Shown here one piece after another: positions 8,655 through 19,617 of a DNA stretch of 64,000 nucleotides; position 1 is the first letter of the stretch; each line of letters begins with the position of its first letter. Both the position numbers and the translations under genes were made by a program. Below the pieces are notes generated by a model. The model had not been told where the DNA came from, made no database searches, and was given only the letters and a program-made list of their open reading frames with translations. The DNA is from Trachythela sp. YZ-2020 (Eukaryota > Cnidaria > Anthozoa > Malacalcyonacea > Clavulariidae). The DNA is taken from the NCBI GenBank assembly GCA_016169945.1, contig JADLSH010000249.1, forward strand, positions 2,976,001 through 3,040,000. Direction: 5' to 3'.

Positions 8655-9400
8655 ATATATATATAACTTTTAACAAAGTGACGTTTCGTCTTAACTCAAG
8701 ACATCTTCACTTAACAGTAAAATTACAATGACATATGAATAAATTTAAGTAACTATATGACAAGGTATGAAATTACAGACAGACACAGAAAACAAGGAAA
8801 TGAGAGTGGGGGCGGGAATCAGAGTAGGAAAAGAGGGACAGAACTGCCTTGCTTGTTTAAGGAAGGTTTGAATTTGCAATTTAGAAGTTCATCCGGATTG
8901 GTGCAGAAGAGAGAATTTTGAAGTCAGCAATGGAAGCAGTGTGGCCAGTTGAGGTGCGAAAGAATGCTTGTGAGTGTGGGATTGCTACTCTCTTTAGGCA
9001 GAAACACCTATAGGTGTTCCGAAACTCGGGTGTGTAAATGGCGGACCGTTTGGCCCACATACGACGCAGCACAGCATCGACACTCTAATTTACTACACCC
9101 TATCTCAGACTCTTAGGAATTCGATCCTTAAAAGCAAATAAGTTAAAAAGTGTTTGGTTGGTCGGAAAACGAATCTTACACACAGATTTGGGAATGCTGT
9201 AGAGCAAAGGCGATTAATTTTTGTGCGGATTTGCAGTGAGTGTGTACCAATATATGGTGGACATAAGTAAAGCACTTTCTTAGACACGGTATATGGATGG
9301 TTCTTCAGGTTGGAAAACTTTGTCAAGAAACAACCGCACGCACCGATCAAAGACATGGGTAGGATACCCATTTTGATAAAGGATTTTACGAAGTATACCT
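8655..9400 (-). mobile_element. Penelope-like element remnant: RT C-terminus and GIY-YIG endonuclease
   Basis: From 9371 leftward the minus strand reads KVLYLCPPYIGTHSLQIRTK and NLCVRFVFRPTKHFL, a block that precedes the endonuclease in Penelope-like polyproteins. Near 9050-8880 the sequence gives YVGQTVRHLHTRVSEH in one frame and IADFKILSSAPI in another, matching the GIY-YIG nuclease region. Several frameshifts and stops make it non-functional. Downstream at 8673-8722 (minus) is GAAGATGTC...GACGAAACGTC, resembling a decayed minimal hammerhead such as these elements carry in their terminal repeats. Confidence 0.75.
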
Positions 9401-9542
9401 TTATTAACTACCTATATTATTATATTTATTATCAGAATACGTTTCCCGCCCGGAAAATCACTCGTGAATATTTGCATATATTCAAAAGTAATATGTACAA
9501 CTCATTAAATCACCCTATGCGTTGGCTTGCAGACAAGACTTA

Positions 9543-9691
9543 AGGCTCTTTTCCACTCATCGCAAAACCAACTCGCAAACTCGCTGCGAGTTCTTGCATG
9601 TAATTAAAATAAACTGTCGAGCATTGTAATTGGATGAAAGTACTCGCAGCGAGCTTGCGAGTTGGTTTTTGCGACGAGTGGAAAAGAGCCT
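9543..9691. mobile_element. 149-bp foldback MITE, TSD TTA
   Basis: The arms AGGCTCTTTTCCACTCATCG and its complement CGAGTGGAAAAGAGCCT run on into GCAAAACCAACTCGCAA for about 60 bp each. TTA lies at 9540-9542 and 9692-9694. A second 149-bp copy is at 55657-55805 with TSD TAA, so this is a real family. Confidence 0.9.
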
Positions 9692-9898
9692 TTACAATGG
9701 AGAACTATTTTCTCGACAGAAATAATAGGACTGGAAGTAAAAGAAGCAACCTTCTACTTACCAAGACAAAAAGGAGCCATGGTCATTAGCTACTTTATTA
9801 TATAGGATTGAATTGTACATTTGCCTTTTGACTGTGATAACCTATATTGTAGCAGCTGTGTACAATCTTTAAATGTTAAGTTCCTTTGTTCCACTCTA

Positions 9899-11120
9899 AT
9901 ATGCTTATACATTATCAGAACAGTGGTAACCAGGCATGCGAGTTATCCGAAAACGTGATATATGGCAATGGCCATAAATAGGCGTTAGCTGATTAGATAT
10001 ATTCGCTGACATGCGTACACGATGCAAATACTTGCTTACCTTTGTGCTATGCTTAAATTACAGAACAGTTGTAACGAAACAGTCGTAATTTCGTTATCCG
10101 AAAATGAATTGCCAATTGGGTGGCAACAGACATTAGCTGATTATTTAGATCCATTCGCTGACATATACAATTTAAATGCTTGGTTACCTTTGTTCCATTG
10201 TATGCTTATATTATCAGAACAGTGGCAACTATAGAGGAAAAGATTCCGGATTCGCTAGAGTTACCGGATTTGAGTATTCGGATACGTAAACCATTTACAC
10301 TATAACAGCATGGAGATAGCTTTTCGGATACGAGCGTTTACACTATACATTCATAACAAAAACTTCTAAAAATTCGGTTTTCGGATTAGTATAAAGATCA
10401 AAGTGAATATTCTCTGTTAATAAATCTAACAAACGCTCAAAAAAGCTAAAGTAGGTATAAAGAAGCGAAGAAAGTACTTATAGCCACTAAAATTAGTTGA
10501 GGTAACCGCTTACACGTCGAATATTCTCGGATTCAAATGTTTCCGGATACAAAGTTTCTGGATAAAGCTCAAATTCGGATTCGTCACTACGTGTGTAAAC
10601 GGCAACATGAATACGATACTAAAACGTTTCGGATTCTTGACGAATCCGGAATCTTTCGCTCTATACTTTCTAGTGTAAACAGGGTCTAATTGAAATAAAC
10701 TTCAAAGATTTTTTTGCACTTCACTTGGTTGAACTAGAATACTGGGTTTGGTGGATAATCCAAGTGAGTAGAAATATACACAATTTAAGACCTGACCAGG
10801 AACGGTTGCGATAAATGCTACACTAGGTCCTCCGGATTCAATCCAGGGCAGTGGCCATAAACAGGCGTTAGCTGGTTAGATCTATTCGCTGCCAAATATA
10901 ATTTAAATGCTAACATTATCAGAACAGTCGTAATTACTAGGCATGTGAGTTATCGGAACACGTGAATTTGATGGCAACGCGGACATCTACGCGCGTTAGC
11001 TTTTTAGATCTATTCGTTGACCTACTACAATCTTAATGCTTGGTCAGAACAGTGGTAACCAAACATGGGAAAATGTGAATTGGATGACAACGGGTATAAA
11101 GATGCATACGTTAGCCCAAA
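9899..11120 (+). repeat. diverged tandem repeats sharing ATCAGAACAGTGGTAAC
   Basis: At least five copies begin with ATTATCAGAACAGTNGTAAC. They continue through GGCATGCGAGTTATCCGAAA, a GGCGTTAGCT block and TAGATCTATTCGCTGAC. Copies start near 9912, 10058, 10210, 10916 and 11040, with unrelated sequence between the third and fourth. A weaker relative (ACGGGCATAAACAAGCGTT, then ACTAGATCC) recurs after each cationic-peptide gene near 38740, 49620 and 52640. Confidence 0.6.
10793..10850 (-). repeat. tRNA-derived SINE fragment
   Basis: The minus strand reads GGACCTAGTGTAGCATTTATCG, CAACCGTTCCTGGTCAGG, which parallels the part of the SINE at 11975-12065 that follows its tRNA-like head. The head itself is missing here. 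Confidence 0.5.
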
Positions 11121-11974
11121 ACTTACCTTAACGCAGTTCTATGTTTCAAAACATGTAAATATGTCTCACAACACGTAAATATACGTTGCAACAACTCGTT
11201 AAACGCGTGCCAACACGATAAACATGCTCTTTAACAAGCGTCGTCGTTTAACGGTGTATAGCCAATTCAATTTAGATTGTCCTATGGCTATGGCGGCCAA
11301 ACCTCAAAACCAAGAAAACCTCAAGTTTCAAAAACACAAAAACCACAACGACTTATATATTTACAGTACAGCATATATAATTGCGAACAAATAAGGGCGA
11401 AAAAGGGGTTGGCATATGTAAAATGCTACGAACAAATAGAAGCATAGGCACATGGCATGCATAACTTGCGTTTATCAATATATACTTGTGCTATTCGAGT
11501 TTAGAACAATAAAGCCTAGAGGCTAGAGGTCGTGAGGCGGCAGGTGGTTTACAACTCGGACACAAGCAGCCACTCGATATTAAGCTCGAACTAATTCTAA
11601 AGAACATCTCACATATCTTTTGAATGAGTACATTTTAATGCTATGTAGTCTCTTTTCCAGTTGATTATGTCGTCAGATGACGTCGTGTATAACCGCGGCT
11701 CTAGAACGCAGAAGCAGTGGACAATCTTAGAAACTTGCCATTATGCATTAAGGACAGTTACCATAACAAGACAAACTGTTTTTGGTTACCGTTATTATTT
11801 GGTTATAAGGAATTCAAAACAACTACCCGTTTGTTATTATTTTAAGATAATATTAAACATGAACTTTGAATAAATTGGGTTTGAATTAGTTGGCTATATA
11901 TATATATATAGTATAATTATATATTTGATGGTGTTTGTGGTATAGAATATTCGAACAAAAATTGATATACATTT

Positions 11975-12065
11975 TTAGACCTAGCCAGGAGCAGTTGCGA
12001 AAAATGCAACCTTAGGCCCTGCGATTCCGGTGCGGCGCTCTAACCAACTGCTGAGCTACAGAGTC
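11975..12065 (-). repeat. tRNA-derived SINE
   Basis: The minus strand begins CTGTAGCTCAGCAGTTGG and TTAGAGCGCCGCACCGGAAT, an A box and anticodon-arm region like a tRNA. It continues CGCAGGGCCTAAGGTTGC and then non-tRNA sequence (CAACTGCTCCTGGCTAGG). The B box is degraded and the acceptor stem cannot close, so it is a SINE head and not a functional tRNA gene. Confidence 0.65.
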
Positions 12066-12226
12066 CAGTTGCTGAGCATTAACCTCAAGTTCGTGTATAT
12101 ATATGGGAGGAATGCCAGTATATGGTATATGGGTAAATACTAAGGAGTTTTTCTCGGCATCTCGCTATTTCTGGTTTGCCCGCCTCATTTAAGTGAAAAA
12201 TAAACCACAACAATGTATAACGACCT

Positions 12227-12476
12227 GGGGCCGGTTGTTCAAAAGCCGGTTAACTTAACCCTGGGTTAGTGGTAACTTCCATACAAGTTTCCCGACATCG
12301 GTTATATTAATATGAATACTTTTTTCTGTCAACCTTGTACTGGGCGATAGAAGTTTTTGTTTATATAGTTTTGAAATAAACAAACATGTAGAAGTATACA
12401 AACCAGAACAGCAGATTAAAATTTAACCCGGGGTTAGCGTTAACCGGCTTTTGAACAACCGGCCCCTGGAAGCTGC
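12227..12476. mobile_element. 250-bp TIR element (GGGGCCGGTTGTTC ends)
   Basis: The left arm GGGGCCGGTTGTTCAAAAGC and its complement at the right end are followed by GGTTAAC and related bases, giving arms of about 30 bp. Fragments of the same family start at 23892 (GGGGCCGGTTGTTCGAAGCC) and form the element at 15511-15662. I cannot assign a target duplication with confidence. Confidence 0.8.
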
Positions 12477-12745
12477 GGCTATTTTCATCTCGCGAGTTGC
12501 GTGACGAATTGAATTTACCCCTCGCGATTAACACACGCTCGCGGAAATGGCGTACGGGGAAATCTATTTTATCGTCCATCAATTAAACCCTTTGATATCA
12601 ACAAATTTTTGTTCAATTTCAATACATTTGACAAAGCAACTTTTCACACGGCTTTATTGAATACATAGACGAAATGACAGGACTTGTAAAAGTATGCTTT
12701 TAATCCTGGTCTTAGCCTAATTTCTGGTTGCCCGTCGGGGCATAA

Positions 12746-13086
12746 TGGACCGGTCATTATTTATGGCAGGGGTGGGGGCTGAAGAGAAAATGTTTTAAAG
12801 CCAAAAATTTTTCCCACCCCACCTTTTTTGTACCAAAATTTTTTTTACCCCATATTTTATAGAAGGTTAAAAAATAAATTACCCCACCAAATCATCAACC
12901 TTTTCATAACAACCAATATTAAAAATTCGATTTTCCGTTATTAAATTAAACATTCAGTTTATTGCACTAAGCACTCGGTCAGCATTTTAACAGTTTTGTT
13001 ACCCCACCCCAGACCTGCCTAATTTTTTAGTTACCCCACCATTTTCTCTTCGGCCCCCACCCCAGCCATAAATAATGACCGGTCCC
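12746..13086. mobile_element. 341-bp Harbinger-type MITE, TSD TAA
   Basis: The ends GGACCGGTCATTATTTATGG and CCATAAATAATGACCGGTCC are matching inverted repeats. They are followed by CAGGGGTGGGGGC and its partner GCCCCCACCCC. TAA occurs on both sides (12743-12745 and 13087-13089). It shares ends with the longer element at 4696-5874. Confidence 0.85.
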
Positions 13087-13572
13087 TAAGTCAAAAGATT
13101 TTGGTTGCCCGACAGAAATTTCGGCTGCTCCGGGACGTCGGGCAGGCGATTTTGCAAGCCCAGCCAATAAGCCTTGTAAATATTGTATACAAGCGTCAGA
13201 GGTGGAAAGACTCAAAATTAATAATTAATGAGGTTCAATGATCATTGATTGATTTTGACATTCAACTGATTGGACTGTTGTTTCTTGATATGTAGTGGTG
13301 TTCAATTTAATATAGTGAATACAAAATGCATTACAATTACTAGTCTAGACTAGAGCATACTATAGTTTTGTTATTACTCATCAGTTAATTATTAACTTTA
13401 TAAATTTCTGTTAAAAATTTTCAGATCCAAAAATATTTCTGGGAACTAGGTTCCCAGGATCCGATACTTTTTCCACCTCTGACAAGCGTACAGAGAGTCT
13501 CTTTTCCTCGTTTTGTACGCTTGTGAAAATTTTGATCATTATGGATGATCTCTTACAGTAAGCATATTTCAA

Positions 13573-13892
13573 CTACTTTATCAACAATGAACAACAAGAC
13601 AAGCAGCCATCAACTTTCGCCAGTTCCGACAGGTCCACTTCCACTTTGCGACAATTCAAAGATTGCAGGACACCAATACTCTTCGGTAAAAACGATGCCG
13701 CTTGATGTACCATCGTTCCATTAATATACAGCACATTCGCACCCGCATTCTCCGGCACGGAAAGCTTGGTGTATTTAAACTTGCCATGGTTTACAATTGC
13801 ATTCCAAGCGTCTTCCCCAGCCGCGCTTTGTCCAACGGTTATCAATTCTGGTCCCGCCATTGTCAGGCAACTTTTTAGGTGTAATACGGTGC
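13573..13892 (-). CDS. DDAH: DDAH exon 3 (C-terminal, with catalytic His and Cys)
   Basis: The exon follows ATCTATCTGTAG and begins GC, completing the glycine codon started in exon 2. It encodes TVLHLKSCLTMAGPELITVG, a less conserved middle, and ends ELAKVDGCLSCCSLLIK with a TAG stop at 13573-13575. The catalytic pair is the histidine of HLKS and the first cysteine of SCCS. Confidence 0.95.
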
Positions 13893-16800
13893 CTACAGAT
13901 AGATCGAAAGAATGATCTAAGGGCCTGTTCATAGGAGCCCGGTTTCGCGGAAAGCTCACCAGAGTGGAATGAAACATTTCTGTGTTCATAAGATTGTTTT
14001 TATCATATATAATATCCCGCCTTGGTGCGACAACACCTCTTTTGTGATTGAACAAACTATACGTTGAATTACGATTTACGACTTTTACTAATGTTCTTTG
14101 CTTAGGTCTATAAATGTTTCTTTTTCTTGTTCATATTTTGCAACTACGTAGCTCAATAATAGCGGGTCAAAATCGGAAAGTATCCAACCCGGTCAGGTGA
14201 CCTAGCGCAAGGTGATCATGAGATCTCACCTAACCGGGCTGGCTCGTCTCTCATATGAACACACAATGATTTTTATATCCATTAATAAGGACATGCGGAT
14301 CTCACTCAGGTGAGTTTCCCGGTGTACCGCGAAATTTCTGACATGCGCAATTCATGACTATTGTAGTTCTGCACATGCGCCGACGATGCGCATGATTGAC
14401 TTCGGCTCTTAAATTTTTCAATTGCTCAAGCTGCGATAACACGTGGGTCTTCCATGTCTTTTTTCGTCGTTATATTGTCTAAAAATGGCTATAAATTCAA
14501 GTGATTCTACAACAGTAAAAGCTTACCGTAATCTATTCACAATACTTTTTTACTTAAACTTTCTTCCGTGAAAAATCTTTAACATGTCTCGTGGAGTGAC
14601 ATGCCGGAAATTTTAGTCTAATTTACCCTTATAGTAATCGACAACTTTTTAAAGTGATGTTGCTTAGCTATTTCATTTTAGTACAATAAGCACCGTTATT
14701 CTTGATTTCTTCGCGATATCAGCAATATCAAATTGAATCCAGTTTCGGAGATGGATACGATACATTAGGGCCATTTATACGGGAGAAAATAAGTCGCGAC
14801 TTATATAAGACGCGAACTCACTCGTATAAATGGTCAAATTCTAATAGGTCGCGACTTATTGTGGAACAGCCTGAACTCCTGTTCTTATTTAAGTCGCGAC
14901 TTACCAGAATTTGACCATTTATACGAGTGTGTTCGCGTCTTATATAAGACGCGTCTTATGTAAGTCGCGACTTATTTTCTCCCGTATAAATGGCCCTATT
15001 ATTGTTAACAACAAACATGATATAAACCGAGATATAAACCTAGAAAAGTCGTCAGATATTTAGCAAGCGTCATGCATTTCCCGCCTACACGTGCGAAAGG
15101 TCAGCTATTTCGCAGAACAGAAGTAATAAATTTCGCTTGACACCGGTCAGCTGGGTCTGGGATCATATGAACAGGGCCAACAGGCTCTAATAAGGCCAAA
15201 AACAATAATTGTTTGTTCCAGGTTTCCAACCAACCTATTAAAAATGTCACTGAACATAAACATTCTATTGACATACGTCATACGGTAATTGCAAAGTTTT
15301 CTCCCTTTCAGAGAAAAAAATGTTTTTGTTTAACATTTTGTCTATCTCAATCATGTCTAGTCGTCTTAATAATTGTTTTAAACTTGAATCTTTGTGTTTC
15401 ATGACTACATTTTCAATCTAATGATTGTGGTTTTTAAATCTAATGATTGTGGTAAAATAGCAACTTTCAAATTTTGTGGTATTTCTTGAACACCTCAACA
15501 GTTGTCAGCTGGGGTCGGTGGTATAAAAAAGTAGTTAAAGTTAACTATACTGTAGTTAGTGAAAAGGTTAACCAATCAGAATCGCGCATTTTAGAGTTAA
15601 CTACTATTTAACTACAAAACGGGTTGTTACAAGGTAGTTAAGACTTTCATACAACCGGCTCCAGCTGTTTACTTTAGCTATTGTATACGTTCCAATACTT
15701 TTGTTGTCTAAAAACACCCTGAACTATGAGTATATGAAAACTAATTTTAAGTGCTATGTTTTTTTACTCTGCCCAGAAAAGCAGGCCACACCCACGGTGG
15801 TATCTGTTTGGACAGCCAGTTTTGACATCCTGGCTAAAACTGAGCCTGGCTGGATGACATGGAGAACAGTAGGATTGTTAAAACAACGAAAGGACAATCA
15901 TGGAGCATTCCGATCACGGGACTATTGCTTTTATTGCTAAATTTTATATAAAAAGCCGATTATTTAGATTACCGTACCTCTTTCACTCATTTCAATGGCC
16001 GTAACTGGATAATTCGGAAAGGCTTTCGCCAAGGATTCGACACCTTCTTTATTTGTTCTTGATAAAATACCAACAAAGAATTCACGTCCAGTGAACAGAA
16101 CATCACCTCCATCCATTAAAGCTGGTTCAACCATGTTGACAATTTTTAAACCTGAACAAAGAAATAAAACCATAATGTACAATGTACTTCTGTCAGTACA
16201 ATGAAGTCCATGTAATTGTGGGTTTTTTTCCTGCCAAAGCTGCATGGGTAGGGAAGGTATGGGTGGAAAAACTGACAAAGTCTGACAAACATATGTCAGT
16301 TTATTAAATCGAAGGCTCTACAAGAGTTAAATCTCCGGCATTTTATTCCGGCCTTTGTGTCAGTGTTAAAACTCCGGGTAGCAAGATGGCAACGTTTGCT
16401 AAAACTCTGTATTTCCTCCGCAAAGTCCCGTTAAGACCCTGCATGTGTCCGGGGGTGGGGGTTCAATTGACTAGTGCAATATACCAGAAGTCCGACTCGA
16501 GCAAAAATCTGTCCGCGTTTTTAAAAATGAATCGTCATAAATCCACGCCATATTCGCCATCCTGGCTAGTACAACCAGAACTTTGTACGTACCAAAACCT
16601 TATAAAAACTTCCGGTTGTACTAGCCAGGATGGTAATTTTTTTGCGGACAAAAACATCAAAGGCACCGACTCAAGATATCCTTCTGCTATACTATCTATT
16701 CTGTCGTTGCGAGGAGTGCGAATTGTTTTTCAAACAAAGTTTGCAAAAATGATTTCATATCAAGACTTAAAATTGGAAAAACGTTTTGTAAAGAAGAATA

Positions 16801-19277
16801 GAAGATAAACATATTGTCACAGATTAAAGATATACAGATATGGAACTCTCGCGGGATCCTGTCCCCACTTTTTCAATGCGCATGCGCGAGCCTCTGGCAA
16901 GTGTCATGAAAATTTTTAATCAGTAAATAGATAGGAAAAACCCAAATTTTGACAATAAAACAGCGATTTAAAAGAGTATATCTGGATTATTTGTACGTCG
17001 TTCACAATTTTTACAAATGGGCTAGGACTAGAGCATTTTAACAAAAAATGGATATATAAAAACGCTTTGGTACGGAGAAAACGGGAAAAACATGCCTCGA
17101 GGAGTGCATTTATCAGTATTTTCAATCAAATTGACTTTGAGAAAGCGATTTTTGCAAATTCTTCAACTTTGGAAGCTTATATCTACTTATAATTAATCTT
17201 TAATCTGTGATATTGTTGTGGAGTTTTTTTTATGAAAAAGATTATAGTCCTGAATAGAAGATCTACTGGATTTGTTGTTTAAAAAAGCTTAAAAATATAA
17301 TTTTGTGGTTGTGAAAACCAAAACAATGTCCAAAGAAAAAAGACAAAGTCAACATGTATGTTGAAAAAAAATACATGGAGTTCAATAATCTTTCTAAATT
17401 TGGACAATTACTTTTCATATCTTTTTTCTGCATTGCTCAAGGCAATGCTTTTGAAACTACAGACAATATTTATCAACAACTATATAGACAATATTATAGT
17501 TTGTGCTAAAACACGAAAACATTTCATTTGTTTTGAAAGAACTATTAAAAGCTGACAGAGTTAGATTGAACATGTACTAGTGAAATGGTACATGATAATC
17601 ACAGCAAAATATGTTTCAAGTGTATTGTAAAATCATGTTTTATATGCGAAACTACTTTATTTATAAAAATGCAGCACAACTTTGCAATTTTAGTTTTTGA
17701 TTGTTTTTGTAAAATGCACTACTCTATCCAGCACTCAAAGTGTTATTCTTCCTCAAGAGAACTCGATGTTTTAAAAACTATACTTAAACTGTAAATTTGA
17801 GGGAAAGACGAAACTTTGCGATGATGAAAACTAGCTTTGTTTATATTTTGTAGTTCTCACTCCTAGTTAAATTGAATATGGCGGATTTATAAGGGCATGC
17901 ATGAGAATAAGTGGAGACATGATTTGGTATCAAGTTTGCATTCTATTTCTATGGGAGACACTAGCATTGCATTGGCTACAAACTGATACTGTAATTGATT
18001 TGTAACTGTAATTTCAAACACTGCAACATCAAGGTAAAGTCAAATATTCCCTCCCTGGGGAAGGCAGTTGATGTCAAACTGATCTCAAATTTCTATTCTG
18101 TGTTGCAACAGAGCAAAATTCCCTGCCACAGCAGACTGGAACGAGTCAAAATGCCCTTATAAAAAATCCACCATTTTGTGGACACAAAATTTTAACTGAG
18201 AAGAAATAGCCATTAGGAGACAGTACGCATTCTATATCTAATAATTTTATGGTGTCTCCCCACATGCACAGAGGAGCCTTTTTGTAATTTGACAGATTTT
18301 GGTCCAGCAGGTGGGGAATTTGATTCTCACTCAAGCAAAAATGTTAAATCCTCCTGAGTTTGCACCTTCATTGAGGTTTAACAATCACAGGCGCACATAG
18401 ACAGGTAAACCCTGTTTACATTTGATACAATTTGCCTGCCAGGAATGCACAGACATGCATTTTTGAAAGTTCTGACACACATTATATATGCTTACATAAT
18501 TAGGGGCTGTTTATATGGGGTGACCTCCCGGGCTGGCTCGCCTCCGTATAAACAGCCCCATAAGGCGGATTTACAGTCCTCGCACGAAGCTCCTCGCAGC
18601 TCGATGTGAGTACTCATGAGCGTTCTGCAGTGGTTTGCCTTCGCGAAATAGTTCAAAAATTTTGAACTATTTTTTACTCGCTGCGATAGCTCGCAATAAT
18701 AAACCAATCATAAAACGGCATGTGGTGGCAACGGAATGACATTCGTGCGAGTACTTGCAGCGAGCTGCGAGGAGCTTCGTGCGAGGACTGGAAATCCGCC
18801 TTTAGACTGTCCGCACATTCTTGGCAGGAAAATTGTATCAAATTATGTAAACAAGGTTTACCCGTGACACCAGTCTACAGTCTACTCACTACTGTCTACA
18901 TATAAAGAACTTTGTATTTTATGTATTCAAGAAAACCAACCCCCTGGCCCCATACCTAGTTTCTCCAAGGCACTTCTAACAGCCACATCTTCTCCTCGTC
19001 TTGAAACATGCCCAGGTCTTGTAATCAATGCAGTGTCATCGCATACAACTGCAAGATCTTCGATAAACACACAATCTGGAAACTTATCGTCCGCTTCGAT
19101 CTCGATCACTTCCAACCCCAACCCTTTTAAAGCTGCTACATAATTCGCCCACTGTTCTTTGGCTTTTGAAAAACAAATAGCTTCATTCGGCTCTGCTAGT
19201 TTCAAAGCACCTTCGGCAAATCCGCTAGAAATCCCTCTGACAATCGCTTTTGTGTATTGAAACCACGAATTCGACAT
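13573..19277 (-). CDS. DDAH: dimethylarginine dimethylaminohydrolase (three exons, complete)
   Basis: Exons 19277-18956, 16151-15978 and 13892-13573 join in frame (phases 1 and 1) to a 271-residue protein; human DDAH1 has 285. DDAH hydrolyses asymmetric dimethylarginine to citrulline and dimethylamine in the cytosol, which relieves inhibition of nitric oxide synthase. Family motifs are clear: FPDCVFIEDLAVVCDD and ALITRPG in exon 1, DGGDVLFTGREFFVG in exon 2, LHLKSC with the catalytic histidine (His170) and VDGCLSCCSLLIK with the catalytic cysteine (Cys265) in exon 3. No signal peptide is present. Nothing is broken, so the gene looks functional. Both introns are loaded with TIR elements, one starting 28 bp from the exon 3 acceptor. 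Confidence 0.95.
13921..15178. mobile_element. 1.26-kb TIR element in DDAH intron 2, with a nested foldback
   Basis: The left end GGGCCTGTTCATAGGAGCCC and the right end GATCATATGAACAGGGCC are inverted repeats. Internal blocks near 14185-14265 (GGTCAGGTGACC, TCACCTAACCGGGCTGGCTC) repeat parts of these ends. A related copy starts at 61549 (GGGCCTGTTCATGTAAGCCC). No transposase is visible. The element lies 28 bp upstream of the DDAH exon 3 acceptor. Confidence 0.65.
14768..14996. mobile_element. 229-bp foldback nested in the DDAH intron 2 element
   Basis: The arms GGGCCATTTATACGGGAGAA and its complement TTCTCCCGTATAAATGGCCC continue through AATAAGTCGCGACTTA, giving long near-complementary arms. 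TTA precedes the left end. The sub-motif AAGTCGCGACTT is itself palindromic and recurs several times. Confidence 0.85.
15511..15662. mobile_element. short TIR element related to the GGGGCCGGTTGT family
   Basis: It begins GGGGTCGGTGGTAT and ends ATACAACCGGCTCC, with AGTAGTTAA- and TTAACTAC-rich arms inside. The flanks CAGCT and AGCTG are similar but not identical. It lies in DDAH intron 2. Confidence 0.5.
15978..16151 (-). CDS. DDAH: DDAH exon 2
   Basis: The exon starts after TTTGTTCAG and ends before GTACGG. It encodes LKIVNMVEPALMDGGDVLFT, GREFFVGILSRTNKEG and the stretch to EMSER. DGGDVLFTGREFFVG is a hallmark of the family. A second possible donor 7 bases further on would shift the frame and is not used in this model. 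Confidence 0.95.
16557..16633. repeat. 77-bp hairpin with 24-bp arms
   Basis: CCATCCTGGCTAGTACAACC at the left pairs with GGTTGTACTAGCCAGGATGG at the right around a 29-bp spacer. It lies in DDAH intron 1. Confidence 0.85.
17880..18172. mobile_element. possible 293-bp TIR element
   Basis: GGCGGATTTATAAGGGCAT at the left end matches the complement of ATGCCCTTATAAAAAATCCACC at the right end with a few differences. No other feature is visible inside, and the target duplication is unclear. Confidence 0.45.
18503..18559. repeat. 57-bp palindrome
   Basis: GGGGCTGTTTATA and TATAAACAGCCCC are perfect inverted ends around GACCTCCCGGGCTGGCTCG. The core resembles a motif inside the element at 13921-15178 (CCGGGCTGGCTCGTCTC). 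Confidence 0.75.
18563..18801. mobile_element. 239-bp foldback MITE
   Basis: The arms AGGCGGATTTACAGTCCTCG and its complement extend for about 40 bp through CACGAAGCTCCTCGCAGCTCG. Inside is a second small hairpin (ATAGTTCAAAAATTTTGAACTAT). It starts two or three bases after the previous palindrome. Confidence 0.85.
18956..19277 (-). CDS. DDAH: DDAH exon 1
   Basis: The ATG at 19277-19275 begins MSNSWFQYTKAIVRGISSGF. The exon runs through NYVAALKGLGLEVIEIEADD and FPDCVFIEDLAVVCDD to ALEKL, ending one base into a glycine codon before GTATGG. The aspartate and glutamate of FPDCVFIED bind the substrate guanidinium in known DDAH structures. Confidence 0.95.
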
Positions 19278-19377
19278 TTTTAAAGTTGCATGGAAGGATT
19301 GAGCCCGTAGCTCCGAAGTTCTTACTGCTCAGCGGTTTGATTTTGAAGCTTTGCGTCGAGACTATTGTCGAGACTTA

Positions 19378-19614
19378 CGCCTGTATTCTAAAAGCTCACT
19401 CACACTCACACTCACACTCAAAGAGTGGAGGTTCAATCTGAGCTTCTCTTGAGTGTGAGTGCTATTTTTGAATAGCTGGAGGGTTAGTACCGTACCATAC
19501 TATGTGAGTACTGACCCTCCAGCTGTTCAAAAATAGCGCTGACACTCAAGGGAAGCTCAGATTGAACCTCCACTCTTTAAGTGTGACTGTGAGTGAGCTT
19601 TTAGAATACAGGCG
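19378..19614. mobile_element. 237-bp foldback MITE about 100 bp upstream of the DDAH start codon
   Basis: The arms CGCCTGTATTCTAAAAGCTC and its complement GAGCTTTTAGAATACAGGCG extend almost to the centre, including a CACTCACACTCA repeat and GTGGAGGTTCAATCTGAGCT. TTA at 19375-19377 and 19615-19617 is the target duplication. It lies in the presumed promoter or 5' UTR of DDAH. Confidence 0.9.
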
Positions 19615-19617
19615 TTA

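Larger units (their letters stand above)
9695..12226. other. gene-free repeat region
   Basis: No coding exon is recognised. It contains a series of diverged repeats (9899-11120), a segment at 10235-10690 dense in CGGATTC and TGTAAAC motifs that ends GTGTAAACAGGGTCT like the end of a TIR element, and two tRNA-derived SINE pieces (10793-10850 and 11975-12065). An (AT)n run lies near 11896-11930. Confidence 0.5.
16152..18955. other. DDAH intron 1, gene-free
   Basis: No other exon is recognised. It holds a short hairpin (16557-16633), a possible TIR element (17880-18172) and two back-to-back palindromes (18503-18559 and 18563-18801). The rest is AT-rich sequence with no clear signal. Confidence 0.6.

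Noticed and set aside
11975..12065. Functional tRNA gene
   Set aside because: The A-box region is good, but the B box is degraded and the acceptor stem does not close, so I call it a SINE head.
16386..16808. 140-codon plus-strand frame in DDAH intron 1
   Set aside because: It crosses a 77-bp hairpin and shows no domain, signal peptide or splice context.
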